DNA from: Ifrita kowaldi
Lineage: Eukaryota > Chordata > Aves > Passeriformes > Cinclosomatidae
NCBI GenBank assembly: GCA_013398055.1
Contig: VZRS01009494.1
Span: forward strand, 360,488-424,487
Length of the DNA: 64,000 nt
Direction of reading: 5' to 3'
Shown: one piece after another, positions 1 through 12,152 of the stretch
How the letters are laid out: every line of letters starts with the position of its first letter
Numbering within the stretch: the first letter of the stretch is position 1
Notes under the pieces: generated by a model
Told to the model about the DNA's origin: nothing
Database searches by the model: none
What the model saw: the letters and a program-made list of their open reading frames with translations, nothing else
Translations under genes and position numbers: made by a program

Positions 1-987
1 TGCACGCTTTGTATTTACATTTTGTGTATGCACAAATATATGGGTCTGAATCTGCACTCATTTTTATATATATACATATACATATATACATACATGTAGT
101 TTATTTGCTCAAAATCAAAAATTGAATCAGTAGCAAAGCCAAGAAAAGAGCTAATGCTTCCTAATTTTAATGGCACTTCTCTCTTCAGTGAACTACACAT
201 AATAACCTCTGACTTAGCTTCAATTTTTGTTATTAAACAGACAGAATTGAACAAGATTACTCAGTCTAAATTAGATCAGATTCCCTAACATGTCTTGTCA
301 TTAGATACTATTGCATAAATAGCCAGTTGCACTTTTACCCACAAAAATGATTCAAAGTGTGCAGATATTAAAAGCTCATGAATGTTTCATAATGGACAGA
401 AAGGACAAGTCTTCTTTTAAAAAATTTATTGTAGTAAAGAGGTGATTTTTTTAAACTATTCTCTTAATCATTCTTAATCCAATACGTATCTGGCTAGATT
501 TAATATTAAGCAAATTATAGATTCAATGTTTTAGCTCATAGATTCTGCTAGCTCTCTATTTGCTTTCAAAACATGTTCCAAGGTTTCTGAAGTGATTTGG
601 CTGATATACCTTTACTGTTATTTTTAAATCTTCACCCCACTGCAACATCTAAAGCATGCAAGAGAATACATTTACTCTAATAGGCACATTTAGCAGATAA
701 TAAGCTTGACATGATGTCCTTAAGTAGAAGATGTTCAGAGTTGGTTATTCAACAACATGACCTTATGAGACACAATTTAAAAGCAACATTTTTACCCCAG
801 TTGAACATACATTCATAATTTAGCTTGTTTTTGCTACAAATGCTAATGCTATTCTTTGATAATCTGACACAGTAAAATTATTTAGTCTGAATTGCTCTGC
901 ATATGTATTAGAGCTAACCCTTAGGTTAGGTTGCTTGGAATGTCTAATAATCCTTATGGAAACGGTTTTATAAATATTAGCATTGCA
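1..987. other. AT-rich unique sequence, no gene seen
   Basis: I recognise no exon, RNA gene or dispersed repeat here. Positions about 62-100 are a degenerate alternating AT/CA tract (tatatatacatatacatat-like), a small simple repeat. The remainder is AT-rich with stops in every frame. The only open frames are under 80 codons and lack features of real proteins. Confidence 0.6.
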
Positions 988-1358
988 ATCATAGAATGTT
1001 TTGGGTTGGAAGGGATTTTAGAAAACATCTTGTTCCAACCCCTCTGCCATGGGTACAGACACCTTCCACTAGACCAGATTGCTCAAAGGCCCATCCAGCC
1101 TGGCCTTGTACGCTTCCAGGGATGGTGCATCCACTGCTTCCCTGGGTAACTTGTTCCAGTATCTCACCATCCTGACAAAAAAGGGTTTCTTACTAATATT
1201 GAATCTAAACCTACCCTCTGTCAGTTTGAAGCTGTTACCCCATTTCCTACCAGTGCATGTCCTTCAACTTCAGGTTAAAGCCCTCTCTGCCAGCTTGGCA
1301 AGCCTTTGACTGAAGATGCTCTTTTCTTTCTCTTACAGTAGAACAACCTCCAGTAGAA
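988..1358 (-). mobile_element. CR1 LINE, 3' end fragment
   Basis: This is a 5'-truncated CR1 non-LTR retrotransposon inserted on the minus strand. On the plus strand it opens with the complement of the CR1 terminal octamer-like repeat (atcatagaatg at 989-999), followed by gggttggaaggga, the complement of the CR1 tail. It then runs through the complement of the last codons of ORF2, the reverse transcriptase polyprotein (dgasta-type and lvpvsh-type segments typical of the C-terminal tail). About 1310-1358 still resembles the CR1 segment upstream (ctttctcttacag...agaacaacctcc), with a small deletion. CR1 copies are usually truncated like this because reverse transcription starts at the 3' end. 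Short plus-strand open frames at 931-1309 are by-products. Divergence is moderate and the copy cannot be active. Confidence 0.9.
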
Positions 1359-4045
1359 CACACTTCTCAAAGTGAGTTCCATGGTCTAAGTAGCCTAACT
1401 GAGAAAATAAGTAAAAGTTTTCCACGAAGTGTTTTACGACTACATTGCACTATGGATTGCTCTTCACTTATGCATAGGCAAAATTTTACTTTTCCCAGTT
1501 TATTCTTTGAGTTTAGTTTAGAGGTAGAAATTTCTGCCACTTCACTCACTGCCAATACAGAGCTTTCATTGAATATTTTGTCTATCCATATGTTAAATTG
1601 ATTAGAAATCCATCATGACCTGTAGAAGGCCACGAGTACTGTAATCAAAGCTTGTTAATTAAGTATTTGTCTTAACATAGAGTTGAAATAATCATTTGGT
1701 TAAATTCTTTGCCTTTCTTAAAAGGGATTTTGCTTTTAAAGAAACCTGGAAATCGTGTCCTTGTCCTAGGCATACAGTAATTGCAGTATATGCAGAAGCT
1801 GTGAATTTGCTTATTCATAGCTAGTGTGAGAAATGATATCAGAGTAGCTACACAGATATTGAATAATTACCCAAAGGTCATGGGCAGGATTGTGCAGACT
1901 GTTTTGAAGACTACACCACTTTGTTATCATGATACCATTATTGTAGATAACATGTCATAACCTCTGGTAGCAAAGAAGAGAAAGTCACCAGATTTTCTCT
2001 GTGCATATACGAGTCTGTTGATATGCATCCAAATCTACCCAGTAGATCATAACTATTTAGTGAGGAAAAAAAAAATAGTAATAGCTTTTAGTGTTTGCTG
2101 CTTCTTTTCACAGATAAAGATGTAAAAAAAAATGAAATAGTTTCTATCAGTTTCTTTTCATGTCAATTTTAAGCACAAGATAAATTCTCCCTTTAACAAT
2201 GGCATTAAGAGCAATAGAAAAACAAGAAAATAAAGACTCTAAACCAGAATCTACCTAATAGAAAACTGATTTTTTTTTTCTTAATATATGAGAAATATGT
2301 AATACCAAGGAGTTTCCTGAAATAATTGGTGTTTGGAGGGTTAAAAGATCAGTACCAAACATGAAGTGACCAGATTTTCAAAGGAATAATGAGGAAACAT
2401 GCTAAGAATGGACTTGGTCTGTGATGTAGGGTTTACTTGGAGGTAGATAGAAAGGCTAATGTGGGGAGGGGTATAAGAAGATGAGTTATGGCATGAGGGA
2501 TGTAAGGGTTTCTCTCATCACCCTCCCCAATCAAGTCTCCATTTCCTTTTAGTTTTCCTTCAGTTTAATACTGAAACAAAGTTATTTTAAAGAAAGAGGT
2601 GAACATGTAATATATTTTTGAGTTTCTTTTTTTTATTATTGTTTTAGTCTTCTGTTTGTAGGATTTGTGTTCCTGTAGTATTTCCTAGTTCAAACCCTTT
2701 GCTGTTACTTTTTATTAGGACTCAGTGGCTTTTTTTCCAGTTTTTTATTCCAGTTACTTTGAATTTCCTCTCTTCATTTTTCCAAGTTTTCCATCAAAAC
2801 CTTTCTGAATAGGTTTGTGTCTCTGTTCTTTTTCTTCACAGTGTTCCTTGATTGTTCTTTGCTCTTCTTCAGCTTAGCTATGATTGTTCATTCCTCATCC
2901 ACCCACTTACTTGATTTACTTTTCTCCTCATGCTAACAATCACCCATGTACGTAGTTTTATTTCATTCACCGTTCTGTCTCTTTCCTGTTTGACTCAGCC
3001 ACCCATTAATTCATGCCTTATTCTGCCTCACACTTGCAGTTACTTATGCACTCCATTTTGGGAATCTGGTGGAAATTCAAAAAGATTAAATGTAAAAAGG
3101 AGGCATAAATAGCAAGAAGAAAGATGCAGGCTGTGAAAAGTGTGGAAGTGAGCTGCTGAGAAAGTGGTGGTCATAGAGCCAGAAAAGGAAATCTGGATTG
3201 AGAAATTCTCGGGGTGTCAGGAAAGCAGATACTATTTGGGTGAGTGTGATTGGGGGGAACAGATGGTGGAAAGGGGTGTTTTGGAGAACAGATAGATGGA
3301 GTGGGAAATTGCTGTTCTCAAGAAATTCAGTCTTCTCTTGGATGACCTTGATATGTGAACTCTGCGTGGCTGAGCAAGGTCAAAAGCCTTTATTTTAATG
3401 GTGATTGAATTCTGGCTTTTATGTCCAAACTTTTAAAGTGGTCATTTTTAGCAAACTGCCACAAGACTGCCATGGGGCATACCAAGAGAGCCACCATCCT
3501 GTTCATCATTCCATGTAGACCTCATTTATGAGCATATATTTCCTTAGAGTGGCACAGAAACTAATATTATTCTGAATCACAGCAGTGAATGATGATTTAC
3601 AAATCTTACTGCAATTTGAACTCATAATCTATGATCATCATCACTTATTGTATCTCAAAAGAGTCTTCACAGTGAAGCTGGCTTGGAAGTTTGCATCTTG
3701 CATGATAGCAAATTATATGTAACAGCCAAATATACATAAACACAAGAAAATTCTCAGGGAGAAAGACTTTCAGTTAGTGAACAGTAAACAGATCTAAATT
3801 GCATATATCCTCTAAATGTATAGAATAAACAGTCAAGAAAGATAAAATTATCTTCATAGGTAACATGCTGTGCAAAATTTCACTGGGCTGAATGGCATTA
3901 TTATGAATAGGTAATATTTAAATTTTATCAAAAAATCCTGAAGTTGCTAAAGCATACATTTCTTTTTGATGAGTCTTTGCAAAAGCTGTGTGTATTCGCA
4001 TTCAGCATTAATTTGTCGAATGGAGTCTTGTAGAGAAACCCATGA

Positions 4046-4059
4046 CCACAAGATGGCAG
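4046..4059 (+). promoter_or_regulatory. CTCF-like motif
   Basis: The 14 bases CCACAAGATGGCAG agree closely with the CTCF core (CCAsyAGrkGGCrs), differing at one degenerate position. CTCF organises chromatin loops, and isolated sites are common in gene deserts. The core AAGATGGC also resembles a YY1 site. This is motif likeness only; occupancy cannot be seen in the sequence. Confidence 0.35.
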
Positions 4060-5892
4060 GATTCCCATTCAAACCTGACTACAGAACTGCACATAGAACT
4101 GTAAAAGCTTAACATGAACTTTGCTTATTTCTGTAGCTATAATATGGCACTCCTACTCCAAATTTCCCTTTAATTTTGCAAAACACAGGAACTTATGAGA
4201 AGGCTGTTTTTGTGTATCATCTGTCTTTATATATTTTTGAGCCATGTTACTCTCCCTCATGGATTATACTGCCGTTTTTCTAATGCATATATTACCCTAT
4301 TGGAAACGATGTTTTAAAAAATAAATATGGTTCTTTAAAATAAGTGATATCAGTCCATGTTGTTTTAGTATACTTATAAATATGGAGAAGACATATAAAT
4401 TTCCTGAAATTGGGACAGAATATTAATCAAAATATTTCCCATGGATGCTGTTCTGCAGACAGCTTGGTGAGTATCTAGGAACTTCCATTTTCATGTGAAG
4501 ATGGACCTTTTCTTCTGTCCACTGGAGAATCCAAGATACTTTTGTTTGACGCTTTTCAAAATATCTCTTTTAAAACATAATCCATCAAGGGAGGATCTTT
4601 AAGAAGGCTTGGTGTTGGCTGATCTCTCCACCCAGGGAAACAAATATGACAACTCTATAGTTTTTTGGGATGAAAATCATAGTATTGTGTCTTTCTGTTG
4701 TGACTCACATCCATGTTTTATACAAATATCCAGAAATCTCAATTTTCATTTAAAATAAATTTTTCTAGGCCTGAGAACTGTGGTGGAAAACACTTGGAAA
4801 ATAGATTGATAAATGACCTAAGGCACAAATAAAAAGGATTCACATCTTTTTGATTAAAAAAAAAAGTTATTCTAAAATCAGCCAATTTGTTTTGTGGCCT
4901 GACTCAAAAGCACTTGCCATAGGCTTTTGTAGACATCAATAAATTTTGCCATTAACATCCAACAAATTTAGGCCAAAACTGGGGGTTTTTAAAACATTCC
5001 CAAGTACATTTTTAGAACAAACAGAAAATTTTCTGCCTTATGTTTAAAAACAACCACTTCTTACTTCAAAAAGAACAAAAATGCTAATGCACTCATTATA
5101 AGTGGAAAGAAAAAACCTTTTTTCATATGAATACAGGTATATTCCTCTTGAAAGTAGAAAATTCACTCAATTACACAATAAACAATACAGAGAAAATTAC
5201 TTTGAAAATCCATTGTGTGGAGAGATCTAAAATAATGAACTTTAAAAATTATACTAAATTTTTAACTTAGGAAATGAAAATGTTGATGTCATTTTTTCTT
5301 TCTTTTTTTTCTAGATGGTGGACATTTAAATAACCATATGTAATAACTGTAATAAGAATAAGAATGCTACGTTCTTTGAACAGTGCATGACTGTCTTTAG
5401 TATCATCCATACCATGTAAAGCACAATTCTAATCTGTGATATTCCAAGCTGATGTCTTGATATATTGTTTCAATGTGAGTGCATGGTTGTTACATTATAC
5501 CAAGGCATTTAATAAATTACAGTGAAAGTGTTAAATGCCAGGTTGATTAGGATAAATGACGCACCAATACTTTTATAAAGACAAATCCCCCAGTGCAAAT
5601 TATTCAAGGTGAATATAATGAATAAAATTAATATAATGTCCATTGATGCACTATAGAATAACTCCACCAGGTTAATATTTTTAATACAATGGTTGGGTGT
5701 TAGGAAGGTGGCAATATCTGCTTTAGGCTTTTCCTTTTCCAGGTGATTTTATTTTATGCTTCACATGTGCAAAACTTGATCCATTTGGAAAGATGCAAAA
5801 AGCAACTTAGAAACAAGCTATGCTTTAACACCACCTTCATGGTTCTGATCAGTCATTGGAAGAAGAATCTGAACCAAACTATACTAAAATTT

Positions 5893-5940
5893 TGGCTCAG
5901 ATTTTGAGCCAGGCAGTCATACTGGACTCAGATTCTGAGT
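5893..5940. repeat. Pair of short perfect dyads
   Basis: Two inverted repeats lie 15 bases apart. The first (5893-5911) is a 7-bp stem TGGCTCA/TGAGCCA around a 5-base loop. The second (5926-5940) is a 6-bp stem ACTCAG/CTGAGT around a 3-base loop. Both share the core CTCAGATTyTGAG, so one may be a diverged duplicate of the other. No function is apparent. Confidence 0.5.
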
Positions 5941-8102
5941 AAACAAGTGTCATAATTTTGTCCTTTACTTCTTCCTATGAAAATGGGTTTTCCATTGATG
6001 CTTTGGTACTGAGTGCCAAGGAGCAAAACACACAGCTGAGTTCTCTTGTAGCCACTGCAGAGTAATTTTTGTATTCACACTGTAAAATCATCATTAGTTT
6101 CCATTGCTTGTCAGTGGCAGTGTTAGTTCCTGTATAGATGCCAGTGTTTACCACAGCAGTATCTAAGACACTGTTTTTTTCATAGTACTAAGAAGGCAAA
6201 ATAAGTTGTTTTTCCCAGACAGGTCTTATAAAAACTCCCTCAGTGTCTGGATGCAATCAGAACAACAAACTCACTGGACTGTGACTGATTAATTCATCTT
6301 CATAATTTTTCATGGCTTTTAAAAACTGTATTGCTGGAATATTTACCATAGGCTGTTATAGACATTTCAGTAACTGACATGTATGTTAAGAATCCTCATT
6401 AAACTAGGAACTGAACTGCAACAGGTAAGAAAATAGTTTGGCTTAATATCTGTTATGGAATATGGTTTTCTGTGATGTAGGCCTATTTCTTTTAGTCACA
6501 GAAATATGAAACTGCATTCAGAAACAGTCATAGATAATGTGTATCTATCTATCTATGTATGTGTTCATGTATGTGTACAGGCTAGTTTTGAAGTGTAATT
6601 TTCTTCACCGTACTTCTCATGATTTGCAATTAAATCTGAATCAGTAAAGAATAGGAATTTAACTCTTGGAGGTACACTAATGTGTTTATTGTCTTCTAGA
6701 TGATGAGATTTTAAATTAGCATCTCTCTTTTTCTGCATGCTGATGTGAGATGTTCCTCAAGGAACTAGGTCATTCCTAAGGAAAGTAATGTTATGGACAA
6801 CTGCTTTAAAAGAATATTAATTCCTGATTCAGATATCTGCTGAAGAAATTTGTACTTTGTTCAACTCGACATGTGAAAATCAAAAGTTTATGAGACTGTG
6901 TGTAGGTAATTCTTGTTAATCTTGTTTATTTACTATTATTCTCTCAATGGAACAAATATTTCCATAATGTCTTCTTCCTCGGAACAGCAAAAATTCCAGG
7001 AACCCGTGGAAGATGAATCTTAAATTCAATTTCATTTTTTAATACACTATTTCCAAAAGCTGGTCTGGAGGAATACCTGGGGTTTGCATACGATATCTAA
7101 GATGAATTATGATTCTCTGCAATGGCTGTTACTGTTTTTCAACCAAATTATGCAAGGATAAGAGAAAGATTTTGCTAATTAACTGGCAATAAGTGTGGAG
7201 TTATCTGTTTTGCCTCTTTCAAAATGCAGGGAAAATGTACAGGCAGATCAGGGACAAAAGCTTTCGTGTACAAGAGAAGCCATTCCAGATCAGACTAACA
7301 GCTTGCTTATGCTATTATTCCATCTGACAATGGCCGTTACCAGATGCTTTAGAGGAAAGTGCAAGAAACCCTGCAGTGAGCACTTATGAAATGCTCTGCC
7401 CATAGAGGAAATTTCTTGTTAATCTCTGTCAGTGATGATTGGTTTATATCCTGGAGCATGGTGGCTTGAAGGTTAAGTATAAAATAACTGTAGAATTAGT
7501 ACAACTTGTGCTACTATAAAAGAGGCTGTGTTTTCCTGAGATACATCAGTTTTATAATGTGATAACAGGCACTGGCCAAATGATGTTAAGCAACTTCCTT
7601 AGAATGTTTCAGCATTTATTGTAGAGACTGGATAATGAAGGAGATCTGGGATAAACACAAGGGATTAAGTCTGTGTGATTTGCAAAGAATTTGTGAAAAC
7701 AGGCATGTCTCTTTTTTTATTACTTTTTGTAATCTTGCATACATTTAGTGGTAATATGGAAAATCTCACCTAATTTTGGTAGAATAAGCATACATGTTTA
7801 AATACTAGATTTTACATTAATTGTGTTTTCTGTTATCTGGTCTTATTTCTGTCTTCTGTGAAACTATTCTTTTCATTCTAATCTAGAGGCAAAGACTGAA
7901 TTTTCTCATTTTAAAAAGAGAGAGAATAGAAAAAAATTTCAAGCTTTCTTTACATATCATGAAGGGACAAAAAGGGACAAAAAACATCTTCCCCTGCCCC
8001 CCTCCTTTTCTGTGACTTGGTGGTGAAAAAAAAGGTAAGCCTCTAAATAATTTTGAATGTCTAATCTACCTAGGGTCATGAGAAGACCTCTTCCAGTGCT
8101 GA

Positions 8103-8438
8103 ATGAGGTTGCTACTGCACTCAGTTCTCCATACCTATAATCTGCCAGCTGGAAGTTGCCATTCCCACATTGCCTTTCCCATTCTCTGCTGGACAAAGGA
8201 GTCTGAGAGCTTTGCCTTATGCACCTCAGGCAAAGTCAGTTCTCTTTTCAGACTGCCTTCATCAGCTGTTTATTACTACTGTGACTCCTTATGGGGTTCT
8301 CATATGATCCGTTATGCCCAGAAGCTGCAGAACTGGCAGGCTCTCGGGAACAGACAGGAGGAAGCTCTAAGGGTTGCTCTTAACTTCAATTGTCACTGTT
8401 CTTTGCTAGATGAACATCTGTCTGCAGCCTACAAATGA
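8103..8438 (+). other. 111-codon open frame, doubtful
   Basis: This plus-strand frame of 111 codons lies in a locally GC-richer patch (about 8085-8440). The start is followed by a hydrophobic, His- and Leu-rich stretch, and the last third is more polar (MIRYAQKLQNWQALGNRQEE-like). I do not recognise the protein. There is no clear signal peptide, domain or flanking splice-site pair. A frame this long is uncommon but expected by chance in 64 kb. It is more likely noncoding than a gene. Confidence 0.15.
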
Positions 8439-10344
8439 GCTCTGTATAATCACTCTGCTAAGAACACAGCTATTTTTATGCTCGTGTTTTTGTGCACTGC
8501 TGGTGAACTTTTCATCTCCTTGCTAGCCTGGCTATCTTAATGTTGCTGGATATCTTCAACTTGACCCGCTTTTGTAGAGTTCAGGTTTCACATAACTTCA
8601 AATTTAAAATTGTGGAGACTTTTTTTTCTCTGCTTTATAATACTTCATGTCTCATTTATATGTCTGAAAGGATTGTGGAGGAAGGTGCAAGTTAGGTAAG
8701 GCTTTTTTGGATTATTTGTTCTTTTTCCTTCCACTTAGTAGCAAAGTCTTGAAATTAAGAGATAACCCCTATGCCTCTGTGGACCACAATGCACCAAGTC
8801 AAGAACTGAGGTAGAAAATGTTTAATTTCTAGAATGGATAGAAAAAATTTCTACGAAGAAGAAGGAGTTCAAGAATATAAATAAACACCAGTGAATTGCA
8901 GAAAATCTTAGTAACTGAAGGCACCTTAAAATGGCACTAGAAATAGCTTTCAGATCAGCATAGACAGCCGAGCAGGGCTGAAATGTTCTCTTTGCTAAGT
9001 AAGCAAAGTCATCAGAGTCACTGTGCAGTAGTATACACTGAATTTCCTCAAATCATTCACCTGAGAAAAAACCAAGTAAGCAATCAGAGTTTTGTTTCTA
9101 ATCAGTACCTCAGTGCTTCTTGTGATAGCAGCTTCTTTCAGACGTCCCACATTTAAGAGCTCTGGGTGTTACTCAAGCAAGGCATTTTATAATATCCTTC
9201 TGGGAAGAAATTGTCTCAAAACATCTGGATATAAATACCTATATTAAGCATGTGAGTGAATATAAAAGTATGAATTCTAACATCAATTTTAAGGCTAATG
9301 ACTGAGTTACATCCTCTTTAAGTGCCAATGGTGTAGCTCTATAATGTGGATTATTCCTGCATCAACTGAATATTGGCCCACATTGCGTAATGCTACTCTG
9401 ATATAAGATAACTCTGGTCTAACATCTGGGAAAAACCTTTGAAATCACACTGCTTTTTGCTAAAAAAGTACTGGTAAAATGTCTAGAAATTCATATCAAA
9501 AGTGTTTTTTTGTGAAATGTGTGGAAATTTCATTAGCTGTAACATCTCTCAGGAAACCTGTGTAAGCCGAACAATACCAGGTGACATGAACTGTTTTCTT
9601 AAAGGCCAGACGTAGAGCTTTATGGCTTTTCTTTTTTTAATGCCAAAATGATGATTAGTTGTGCTCAAGAGAGACATGCCTGATGAGGTCCTGATAATTC
9701 TCTACTGTTTACTGTCAGCTCAGAAGGCACGTGAACACAGTATTCATGGAAGTTCTTCAGGAGTTGGGGGCTGATCCGCAGAGCAGCTGTATTAGTTTAA
9801 ACTCAAGCTCGCCAGCTGAAGTTCCTGGGCTGATCCAAACTACTTTGTTGTAAAATAGAATCAGTGCCTGGAGATGCACTTAGAAACAGATTGCAGAAAA
9901 ACGTGGGTTACAGAGTGCATGTGCAATGACCCCTATTTTGTACAGATTGTTAGATAAAGCTGTCTCAAGACTGCCACAAATGATAAGGGTGTTCCCTGTG
10001 AATTAGGATAGATATTTAATTTGGATAGGAGATGGCTTCACTGAGTATCTGTAGCAAAAATACTTTTTTTTTTCTCTTATTTTAGTAAGTTTACTTCTTG
10101 TCAAGTCATCTCGAAGATCAAAGGCCAGTCCTTTGTGAAATAAAGCGATGAGCATAAATATAGGAACAAATGCAAAGATTTAAGTAGACCAGTATTCTGG
10201 CAGTGGCCTACAGATGAAGCTTTGAGAGAGAATAATGGAACAGGCCAAGCAGAAAGTAAAATTTTCCTGCTATTGTTTCTGACTTTTGTCAAACCATAAC
10301 TCAAACACTCTGTGAGTAGGAAACATTTTTCTTTTTAATGTGTG

Positions 10345-12060
10345 TTATAGAATAGCCTTGGATGAATTTTTCTTCCATAAGATTTTTCTAATTATTTCTT
10401 AGCCCACCTCAGCTTTTGACATCTCCGACATCCTGTAACTATGAGTTGTACAGTTTAATTATGTGCTTTGTGAAAAGTGTTTCCTTTTGTTTGCTTTAAA
10501 CCTGACACTCGATAACTAAGTCACCTAAGTTCCTTCATGATGGGAACCAGGGAGTAGTTCTCTGTATACTTTATTCAAGTCAATATTTTATACATATCCA
10601 TCATATTAATCTCATAGGTGTTTCTTTTCTACCTAGTGTTTTTCATCTCTCTACTTTAAATAACAACTTTTTATCCTCCTAGGTACACTTTTCTGTACCT
10701 TTTTTGGTTCTCCAGAGTCTATTTTCAGATGTGGGGAAGTAGGACTACATTCAGTATTCAACAACACTTGTTTTTGATTCCTTATCCAGCTATGTCTACC
10801 ATTCTGCTGCTTTCATGATCTCTCATGAGTATTGAGCTGAAGCTTGTGTAAATGTGTTAAAGACTCCCAAAACTCTGTTTTGAGTGGACATGGCTAATTT
10901 AGACTCATCACAGTAATATCTGATTTGTATTAGTGGATGTTGATATTCCTTGGATATTTTCCAAGTCCAAACACTCCTGCTGATAACCTTCTGTAGCTTG
11001 TTGCAGCTGGCTTTTGTTTTGATAATGCTAAATAATTTAGCATTTTCAGCAAAATTGGTCATCTTTTCATCAGTATCCCCAGAGTCTGCTATAAACTGTA
11101 AATAAAACAGATATCCATATGCTTGTTGGTGTTTTCTAGAAAACTTCTTTCACAGAAGCATTTTTTATTCAAACTTGGTATTCTTTATGTCCTTATGTCC
11201 CTTAAGAAATCAAGTATCTTACAAAATATCTTTGCTATTATTCCAAGAACCTTACTGTCTGTAAGAACCCTTGCTGAGGAATTTTGTTAAAACCTTTTTG
11301 AAAATTCGAGTAAATTATGTCAGACACATCTCCCATGCTATTATGCTTTTCAATTTTTCAAGAGCTCCAGTAAATTTGTGAGGCATAATAATACACTACA
11401 AAAGCTGAATTAATTCTTCTCATTCTATCATATTTATTTGTTGGTCTACCATTTTTTTTACATTTAATGACCTTTTTTTTTTAAAGAGGTTGGAATAACT
11501 CATGCATATTTTCTTCTACTCAAACCTAAACCTATCAGTAGAACTGGCTACTTTTTTAACCATTAATTCTCTCAGCACTAAGAACACTTTCAGCAGTATT
11601 AACCATCTGACAATTTCATATTTGATTTTTTTTAGCTCATAGATAGATATCATGTTGTTACTACTCATTTTATTGATTTGTTCTAAGGTTTTTTTTCACT
11701 GAGAGTCCAATTGCAAATAATTCCTATAATCCTCCCTCTGCAAAAGTTTCCCCTGTGGAAACCAGTCTAACCACATCTATAGAGAACATCAATACAAATA
11801 TTAATTTAACCATTCAGCTTTGGCCTTATCTTCTTTTACAGCTCCCCAATCACCTGTTGGTCCTATAGAGTCTTTGTCAGACTGTCTGCTTTTCATGCTG
11901 AAAAGATTTTATTATTAGTTTTTATATACTCATAAATAGTTCCTTAAATATTTTTTAGACGTTTTTATGATTTTATATTTCACTTTCTGGACTTACGTTC
12001 TTTTCTACTTCCCACACTTTCACAAAAGCTTAAATTTCTGAAAGTTTCCTTTATACTAGC
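10345..12060 (-). mobile_element. Ancient CR1-family LINE, ORF2 C-terminal part
   Basis: About 1.7 kb of a heavily decayed CR1-group LINE, inverted relative to the window. In plus-strand order it matches the complement of the reverse transcriptase C-terminal tail (about 10345-10520). Next comes the segment read as aacctgacactcgat (10500-10620), then the middle of the RT domain (10700-11100), then its N-terminal part (11270-11900). In the last part, aaaacctttttgaaaattcgag, gtgaggcataataatac, cattttattgatttgttc and tttggccttatcttctttta-like strings recur in the right order and spacing. The family resembles old amniote CR1 subfamilies (crocodile and turtle types) rather than young avian ones. 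Every frame is interrupted by many stops and indels. It is long for such an old fragment and should be a useful phylogenetic marker. Confidence 0.8.
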
Positions 12061-12101
12061 AACAATTTAATGAACAACTTTTAAAACCTATTCCATAACT
12101 G

Positions 12102-12152
12102 CTGGTTTTTTGGTTTGTCTTTTTTTTTTGTGGTTTTTTTTTTTTAATTGGT
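12102..12152. repeat. T/G-rich low-complexity tract
   Basis: Runs of T separated by G or GG (ggttttttggtttgtctttt and so on). It is the complement of the A/C-rich tract near 53.6 kb and of the same kind as 20539-20590. Such tracts probably grew by slippage from old poly(A) tails. Confidence 0.75.

Larger units (their letters stand above)
1359..10344. other. Long unique region, no supported gene
   Basis: About 9 kb of AT-rich sequence without a repeat family I can name and without a convincing exon. It includes a short TCTA/TGTA-type simple repeat at about 6541-6580, a CTCF-like motif at 4046-4059, two dyads at 5893-5940 and a 111-codon open frame at 8103-8438. The last three are listed separately. 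Old repeats too diverged to recognise by eye may be present. Confidence 0.55.

Noticed and set aside
931..1309. Two overlapping plus-strand open frames.
   Set aside because: They lie antisense across a CR1 3' fragment.
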